From Streptomyces venezuelae (GTDB lineage: Bacteria; Actinomycetota; Actinomycetes; Streptomycetales; Streptomycetaceae), in assembly GCF_008642355.1 (NCBI RefSeq), contig NZ_CP029193.1:620001-684000 (forward strand): 64,000 bases of DNA, given 5' to 3'. The stretch's first letter is position 1, and each line of letters opens with the position of its first letter. This document shows positions 59,213-64,000 of the stretch, piece after piece. Position numbers and translations under genes: made by a program. A model generated the notes under the pieces. It was given only the letters and a program-made list of their open reading frames with translations. It ran no database searches and was not told where the DNA came from.

Positions 59213-60538
59213 TCAGGCCCGCACCGACCGCTCCTCCGACGACGGCACGGGGGTCAGCCGTCCCGCGCGGTGCAGCCCGTACAGAGCTCCCGAGCAGCCG
59301 AGGCCGAGCAGCAGCAGCGCGAGCCACGGCAGCGCCGACATCCCCGCCTCCCGCGCCGCGTCCAGGGCGGCTCCCGTCAGCAGATTGCCGATCGTGATGC
59401 CGACGCCGCAGATGGTGTTGTAGAGGCCGTAGTGCGTGGCGACCAGCCGGTTCCCCGCCAGCCGGACGATCGTGTCCATCTCGAAGGGGTACGCGATCAT
59501 CGTGCCCAGGGCGAGCAGCAGCGCGGCGAGCGTCGGCGGGACGGCGGCGAGCAGCCACCGCCCGGTTCCCCCGTCCGGCACCGGCAGAGCCGTCGCCGCG
59601 AGGAGCGGCACGAAGGCGACACCCATGCACAACAGGCCCCGGGCCAGGGCCTGTCCGGGCGTCAGCCGTTCCTTGCACCAGGCGGTCACGCGGGTCTGCC
59701 CGAGGATGGTCGCGAGGCCGGAGACTGCGAAGAGCAGCGCGACGGCGACGGTACCGAAGTCGCCGTCACCGCCGAGGCGTCGTACCTCCAGGGGCAGCGC
59801 AAGGTAGACCTGGAAGGCCAGGACGTACGAGCCGATCATGGCCGTCGAGAAGAGCAGGAAGGCACGATTGCGGACGACGCGGCGCCACTGCGCGAGGACG
59901 CCGTCACCCGAACCGGCACCTTCACCGGCACCGGCCTCCCCCTTCGTCCCCGCGTCGTCGCCCCTGCGTGCGGGCAGCGCGCGGATCTGCACGACGCTCA
60001 GGAGCGCGAAGATCACCGCCGAGACGAGGCAGGTGACCCGGAAGTCCACGCCCGTGAGCAGCATGCCGACGAGCGGCCCCAGCAGGATGCCCGCCTGGTA
60101 GAAGACGTTGAACAGCGCGAAGGCCTCGACGCGGCGCTCCCCCGCGTCGGCGGCGAGGTAGGCCCGTACCGCGGGATTGAACAGCGCCCCGGCGAACCCG
60201 GTGGCCGCGGAGGCGACCAGCAGCGCGGGCACCGAGTCGACGAGTCCGAGGGTGGCGAATCCGACGGTACGCAGGACACATCCCGCGACGATCAACGGCT
60301 TGTACCCGAACCGGTCGGCGAGCGTGCCGCCGACGAGGAACATGCCCTGCTGGCTGAAGTTGCGTACGCCGAGCACGAGTCCGACGAGCCATCCGGCGAG
60401 GCCGAGGGTGCCGGAGAGGTGCTGGGCGAGGTACGGCATCAGCATGTAGAAGCCGAGGTTGATGGTGAACTGGTTGGCCAGGAGCAGCTGGACGCTCCGG
60501 TCGTAGGACCGGACCTGCGTGACAATCGCCGTCGTCAT
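59213..60538 (-). CDS. MFS transporter coupled to cysteine-synthase-like enzyme
   Basis: 441 aa with about twelve membrane segments. The N-terminal [20 protein letters not shown] loop and [17 protein letters not shown] are typical of drug/metabolite exporters; a long loop (about 205-225, [20 protein letters not shown]) separates the two halves. ATG 60538 overlaps the stop of the preceding gene as ATGA, so the enzyme and transporter are produced together. It probably exports the compound that enzyme makes (inference). Confidence 0.9.
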   Translation of the reverse strand: MTTAIVTQVRSYDRSVQLLLANQFTINLGFYMLMPYLAQHLSGTLGLAGWLVGLVLGVRNFSQQGMFLVGGTLADRFGYKPLIVAGCVLRTVGFATLGLVDSVPALLVASAATGFAGALFNPAVRAYLAADAGERRVEAFALFNVFYQAGILLGPLVGMLLTGVDFRVTCLVSAVIFALLSVVQIRALPARRGDDAGTKGEAGAGEGAGSGDGVLAQWRRVVRNRAFLLFSTAMIGSYVLAFQVYLALPLEVRRLGGDGDFGTVAVALLFAVSGLATILGQTRVTAWCKERLTPGQALARGLLCMGVAFVPLLAATALPVPDGGTGRWLLAAVPPTLAALLLALGTMIAYPFEMDTIVRLAGNRLVATHYGLYNTICGVGITIGNLLTGAALDAAREAGMSALPWLALLLLGLGCSGALYGLHRAGRLTPVPSSEERSVRA

Positions 60539-61764
60539 CGCGCCTCGCTCTCGGCGCGCAGCGGGTCCCGGACGGTGGTGCAGCGGGTCCAGCGGCCGAC
60601 CTCTTTCTCGTCGGGACTGTGCACGACGTCCGGATCGTCGGCCGGTGCCCCGTCGAGGAGCCCGTGCCGGGCGCAATACGTGTCGTCGTAGACGGTCTCC
60701 AAGTAGCGCTGCGGCCCGTCGGGGAAGACCGCGACGATACGAGTGTCGCGTGGCAGCGTCCGGGCGAGCCAGCCCGCCACCAGCGCGACCGCGCCGACGC
60801 TCCATCCGCCGGTCGCGTAGTGCGAGGTCGCCAACTTCCGGCATGCCCAGACGGATTCGGCGGGCGAGACCCAGTGGACCTCGCTGAAGTTCTCGTAGGC
60901 GACATTGCGCGGGTAGATGCTCGATCCCAGGCCGCGCATGAGCCGGGGCCTGGCGGGCTGGCCGAAGATGGTCGAGCCGACGGTGTCCACGCCGACGAGG
61001 CGCAGCCCGGGGTAGAGCTGCCGCAGGACGCGGGAAATGCCGGCGGAGTGGCCGCCCGTGCCGACGCTGCACACCAGGACGTCGATGTGGCCGAGCTGCG
61101 CGGCGAGTTCGAGGGCGAGCGGGGTGTAGGCGGCGACGTTGTCGGGGTTGCCGTACTGGTCGGGGCACCAGGATCCCGGGTGCTCGGCGAGGAGTTCGGC
61201 GACGCGGTCGCGGCGGGCCTGCTGCCACCCACCGGTGGGGTGCGGCTCGGGCACCGTGTCGACGGTCGCGCCATGGGCGGCGAGCAGTCGCGTCATGGAC
61301 GGCTCCAGGCCCGGGTCGGTGACCAGGGTGACGGGGTGCCCGTGGACCGTACCGGCCAGCGCGAGGCCGAGGCCGAGGGTGCCGCTGGTCGACTCGACGA
61401 TGCGGCAGCCGGGCCGCAACTCACCGCGCGCACGCGCTCGTTCGACCATGTGCAGCCCTGGCCGGTCCTTGATCCCACCGGGGTTGAAGCCTTCCAACTT
61501 GGCCCAGAAGCCGTGGCCGGGCGGGGTAAGGGGGTCGGAGACGCGCAGGACGGGGGTGTTTCCGACGAGGCCGGAGAGGGTGGATCCGGTGGGGGCGACG
61601 ACTTGATGGACGGGGTGGGCGGAGCGGACGGAGCCTGCGGCGTGGGCAGAGGCGGCGGCGTGGGCGGACTCGGGGGCGTTCGCGGAGTCGGGGGCGTTCG
61701 CGGAGTCGGGGACATGGGCGGAATGAGCGGCGTGGGCGGATTCGTGCGCGATCGGAGAATGCAT
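60535..61764 (-). CDS. PLP-dependent cysteine synthase-like (beta-substitution) enzyme
   Basis: 409 aa fold-type II PLP enzyme. After a 60-residue Ala/Ser/His-rich leader come [15 protein letters not shown], the PLP lysine in [15 protein letters not shown], the substrate loop [14 protein letters not shown] and phosphate-binding VGTGGHSAG. The C-terminal [15 protein letters not shown] matches cysteine synthase relatives such as SbnA. Cysteine or diaminopropionate formation is possible. ATG 61764 is preceded by AAGAG. The leader contains many His ([18 protein letters not shown]) and may bind metal. Coupled with an MFS exporter. Confidence 0.88.
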   Translation of the reverse strand: MHSPIAHESAHAAHSAHVPDSANAPDSANAPESAHAAASAHAAGSVRSAHPVHQVVAPTGSTLSGLVGNTPVLRVSDPLTPPGHGFWAKLEGFNPGGIKDRPGLHMVERARARGELRPGCRIVESTSGTLGLGLALAGTVHGHPVTLVTDPGLEPSMTRLLAAHGATVDTVPEPHPTGGWQQARRDRVAELLAEHPGSWCPDQYGNPDNVAAYTPLALELAAQLGHIDVLVCSVGTGGHSAGISRVLRQLYPGLRLVGVDTVGSTIFGQPARPRLMRGLGSSIYPRNVAYENFSEVHWVSPAESVWACRKLATSHYATGGWSVGAVALVAGWLARTLPRDTRIVAVFPDGPQRYLETVYDDTYCARHGLLDGAPADDPDVVHSPDEKEVGRWTRCTTVRDPLRAESEAR

Positions 61765-61823
61765 CTCTTCGCTTCTTCTTCGCTCTCGTTGGGGGGTGGA
61801 GGCATACGGGGACCACGGGCCCC

Positions 61824-62252
61824 CTATATGCGCCACCTGCACAGCGAGTTGAGGGCGGCCCGACCGCCTCCGCCGCCCGTGTCACCGCCCGGCGCGGCGC
61901 CCGGGGGACGCGACGCCGACGCGTGCTCCGCGCTCGCGGCCGGGGCGGTGGCGCTCACCAGTGCGTAGAGCCGGATGGACGACGGCACGCCGGAACCGGA
62001 GCCGCCGGGACCGGGGCTCGAACCGATCTCGTGACAGTGACCGGAAGACGGGGGCACGGGCACATCACCCCCGTCGCCCTCGTCGGCCCCCTCGCCCGCC
62101 GCATCGTCGGCGCCCCCCGTGCTCACATGAAGTCCGGAAGACGCCAACGGCCCTTCGGCACCCTGGCCGTAATGATGCCCGCCGGAGCACACGAGCACGG
62201 CGGCAAGCAGGAGGACGTACAACAGATTGCGGACGTACGGCCGAGGCAGCAC
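61824..62252 (-). CDS. small exported Gly/His-rich protein, 142 aa
   Basis: GTG 62252 follows GGAGGG. A hydrophobic segment ([19 protein letters not shown]) ending VLVC resembles a lipobox, so a lipoprotein is possible. The rest is low-complexity with His and Cys: CSGGHHYGQ and SSGHCHEIG, and it ends in NSLCRWRI. No domain was recognised. It lies immediately upstream of the cysteine-synthase-like gene on the same strand, 59 bases apart. Confidence 0.6.
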   Translation of the reverse strand: MLPRPYVRNLLYVLLLAAVLVCSGGHHYGQGAEGPLASSGLHVSTGGADDAAGEGADEGDGGDVPVPPSSGHCHEIGSSPGPGGSGSGVPSSIRLYALVSATAPAASAEHASASRPPGAAPGGDTGGGGGRAALNSLCRWRI

Positions 62253-62342
62253 AGACCCTCCGCGCGACAGCTGCCCGGACCGGAGGCGCACTGGCACCTG
62301 CGGCCGGGACGAGGACAGACCGGTCGAAGCAGACCGGCCGGT

Positions 62343-62789
62343 CTAGACGCGGAGGATCGTCAGGTCGGCGGCGTGCGCTATCGGAGCCACGAAGTCGCGC
62401 CCCGCGACGCGCTGAGCAGTCACAGGCGCGGGCGCGTCATCCCGCCACGTGGAGTCCAGCGGCGAGAGACAGGGCAGATCGACACCGGGCCCTTGCGGAG
62501 GCTGCCCCAACGCGCACTCCTCGACAGTGTGCGAGGGGGGATGGTCGTGCCGCTCCTGCCCCGGCACATCCGCGACGACGGACGCATCACGCCCCGCCGA
62601 GTCCCCCGAAACGGCGGCCGAACCCGCCGCCACCACACCATGGCTCGACCCGAGGTGACGGCTGGTCGTCTCGGGACTGGCCACATGCGTGAACACCAGT
62701 CCGAACAGAACGATCCCCAGCCCCACGACGCGCCACAGAGCCACCATCGAGCGGCTCCGACGCGTACCGGAAGAAGACCAGGCCGTCAT
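62343..62789 (-). CDS. small membrane-anchored His/Cys-containing protein, 148 aa
   Basis: ATG 62789 begins a basic leader and one membrane segment (VALWRVVGLGIVLFGLVFTH). The extracytoplasmic part holds SRHLGSSHGV, GQERHDHPPSHTVEECALGQ and DLPCLSPLDS. No domain was recognised. It lies 90 bases upstream of the other small exported gene, same strand, so the two may form a transcript with the cysteine-synthase-like enzyme and exporter. Confidence 0.65.
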   Translation of the reverse strand: MTAWSSSGTRRSRSMVALWRVVGLGIVLFGLVFTHVASPETTSRHLGSSHGVVAAGSAAVSGDSAGRDASVVADVPGQERHDHPPSHTVEECALGQPPQGPGVDLPCLSPLDSTWRDDAPAPVTAQRVAGRDFVAPIAHAADLTILRV

Positions 62790-62992
62790 CACACGGCGAT
62801 CCTAGCGGGCACTCTCACCGTCCTCCTCTCCGAGTGCGCGGTCCGTGGCTTCCGCGGTGCTTTCCGTGGTGCTTTCCGTGGTGAGCACGGAAGCCGTCCG
62901 CACCTGCGACCGGGCAGGCTGTGATCACAGCGAACGGGCCGCCGTCCAACGGCGGCGGCACGGATCATGGATCGACAGCGCAGGGGTGGAAG

Positions 62993-63439
62993 ATGAGCAC
63001 CGTAGACGTTCACGAGGGGTTCTCGGCCGAGGAGCGGGCCGCGATGAAGGACCACGCCAAGGAGTTGAAGGCGGCGGCCCGTCGCGGCTCGCGTGCGGAC
63101 AAGGCGGCGGAGGCCGAGCGGGACGTTCTCGCGAGGATCGCCGAGATGGAGGACTCCGACCGGATCATGGCGGAGCGGGTGCACGCCGTCGTCACGGCGA
63201 ACGCCCCGGCCCTCGCGCCGAAGCTCTGGTACGGGATGCCCGCCTACGCGCTCGACGGAAAGGTCGTCTGCTTCTTCCAGAGTGCCGCCAAGTTCAAGGC
63301 CCGTTACGCGACCCTCGGGTTCAGCGATCTGGCCCAGCTGGACGAGGGACCGATGTGGGCGGCCGGCTTCGCGCTGCGCGAGGTGATCCCGGACGTGGAG
63401 GCGCGGATCGGTGCGCTCGTCAGACGGGCGGTGGGGTGA
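62993..63439 (+). CDS. DUF1801 (YdhG-like) domain protein
   Basis: 148 aa cytosolic protein. The family core is [20 protein letters not shown], then [20 protein letters not shown], preceded by a long charged helix ([20 protein letters not shown]). Relatives are called iron chaperones, without a firm activity. The start is ATG 62993 after GGGTGGAAG; upstream in-frame starts lack a ribosome site. It converges with the TPR-like gene at the window end. Confidence 0.87.
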   Translation: MSTVDVHEGFSAEERAAMKDHAKELKAAARRGSRADKAAEAERDVLARIAEMEDSDRIMAERVHAVVTANAPALAPKLWYGMPAYALDGKVVCFFQSAAKFKARYATLGFSDLAQLDEGPMWAAGFALREVIPDVEARIGALVRRAVG

Positions 63440-63457
63440 GGTCGGGGCGGGGTGGCC

Positions 63458-64000
63458 TCACTCGGGCGGCTCGGTTCGCTGTTCCTGTCGGCCGGTGATC
63501 GGGTCGAGGCCGAGGGACGTCAGTGCCGCCCTCCCCCGGTCCGCGTGCGCGCCGCCCGCGAGCAGCAGCGTCCGCGCCGCCTGGTACGGGCAGCCTGCCG
63601 CCTGGAACGCGGCCCGGGTCGCGAGGAGGCGTGGCACGTCCTCGTCGAGCAGCGCCTGTGCCCGTTCCACCTGCGCGGCGGCGAGCGCGTCGCCCGCCAC
63701 GACGGTGCGGGCGGAGTCGACGCGGGACTGGGCCTCCGGGTGGCGGGCCAGCACCGACGCCTCCGCCCGGAGAGTCACGTACCAGTGCAGCCAGACCCAG
63801 CACACCCACTTCCACACCGCGTCCGGGGACCGTGCGACGCTCGACAGGGCGGCGTCCGGATCTCCGTGGTGGAGCCGGACCATGGCGTCGAAGACGGCGC
63901 CGTAACCCTTGCGGTGCTGTTCGGCGGTGTCGGCCTGCTCCACGAGGGCCAGCCAGTCCGCCCGCCCCTCCACGTCGCCGCGCAGGCCGTGGATCATGGC
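63458..64000 (-). CDS. C-terminal part of a large helical-repeat protein (regulator-like)
   Basis: At least 180 residues, with the start beyond the window; the internal ATG at 63997 is not assumed to be the true start. The sequence is entirely helical, Ala/Arg-rich, with TPR-like spacing: AEQHRKGYGAVFDAMVRLHH, HPEAQSRVDSARTVVAGDAL and LATRAAFQAAGCPYQAARTL, the last typical of the end of LuxR/AAA-ATPase regulators. No DNA-binding domain is in view. The last residues are PITGRQEQRTEPPE. Confidence 0.7.
   Translation of the reverse strand, partial: AMIHGLRGDVEGRADWLALVEQADTAEQHRKGYGAVFDAMVRLHHGDPDAALSSVARSPDAVWKWVCWVWLHWYVTLRAEASVLARHPEAQSRVDSARTVVAGDALAAAQVERAQALLDEDVPRLLATRAAFQAAGCPYQAARTLLLAGGAHADRGRAALTSLGLDPITGRQEQRTEPPE

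Overview
The window is high-GC actinobacterial DNA, almost certainly a Streptomyces chromosome. Codon third positions are strongly GC-biased, GTG and TTG starts are frequent, purine-rich Shine-Dalgarno sites sit upstream of most starts, and the gene content is typical of the genus: many secreted proteins, acyl-CoA enzymes, lutABC, an Opu-type osmolyte importer, TetR/LysR/XRE regulators and PbpA. About 58 genes can be supported, one RNA gene and two broken genes among them. No rRNA, insertion sequence, prophage or CRISPR array was seen.

Left part (1-13,300). A 5'-truncated Xaa-Pro aminopeptidase is followed by an unusual tRNA-Gly(UCC)-like RNA with its own terminator and a hypothetical protein. 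On the minus strand come an AurF-like diiron oxygenase with a ferredoxin/ferredoxin-NADP reductase fusion, then a compact five-gene operon (10,373 down to 5,087). Its genes encode a PhyH-type Fe(II)/2-oxoglutarate oxygenase, a glycosyltransferase-like DUF6271 protein, a fold-III PLP decarboxylase, a GNAT acetyltransferase and an MFS exporter. All five genes overlap, and a GntR/DasR-like operator lies inside the promoter. I read this as a small uncharacterised biosynthesis-and-export cluster, and it is the best candidate here for a new system. An FG-GAP propeller protein and a GH16 glycosidase follow.

Centre (13,400-42,600). An envelope-associated group comes first: a SpaA-repeat surface protein, an L,D-transpeptidase, DUF779, a phosphodiester glycosidase, a secreted propeller, a GDPD-like phosphodiesterase and a frameshifted secreted protein. 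Next are a complete Dpp/Opp-type ABC importer operon, an acyl-CoA dehydrogenase pair with a quinone oxidoreductase, an XRE-cupin regulator divergent from a thioredoxin-reductase-like flavoprotein, and a betB-betA-APC permease operon (probably choline to glycine betaine). A proC pseudogene with an internally inverted segment follows, then a dienoyl-CoA-reductase-like SDR, an enoyl-CoA hydratase, a PIG-L deacetylase and a proline iminopeptidase-like hydrolase.

Right part (42,700-64,000). lutABC (lactate oxidation) leads into opuCA; its binding protein and two permeases lie convergently on the other strand, so the osmolyte transporter is split. An ArsR-type repressor with a coupled coiled-coil membrane protein has tandem operators. 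A LysR / class A serine hydrolase pair divergent from pbpA resembles the BlaA-BlaB beta-lactam-sensing system. A TetR/methyltransferase pair shares an array of palindromic operators. The end carries an MFS/cysteine-synthase-like pair, surrounded by small His/Cys-rich exported proteins and DUF3105, then a DUF1801 protein and the C-terminal part of a TPR-type protein that runs off the window.
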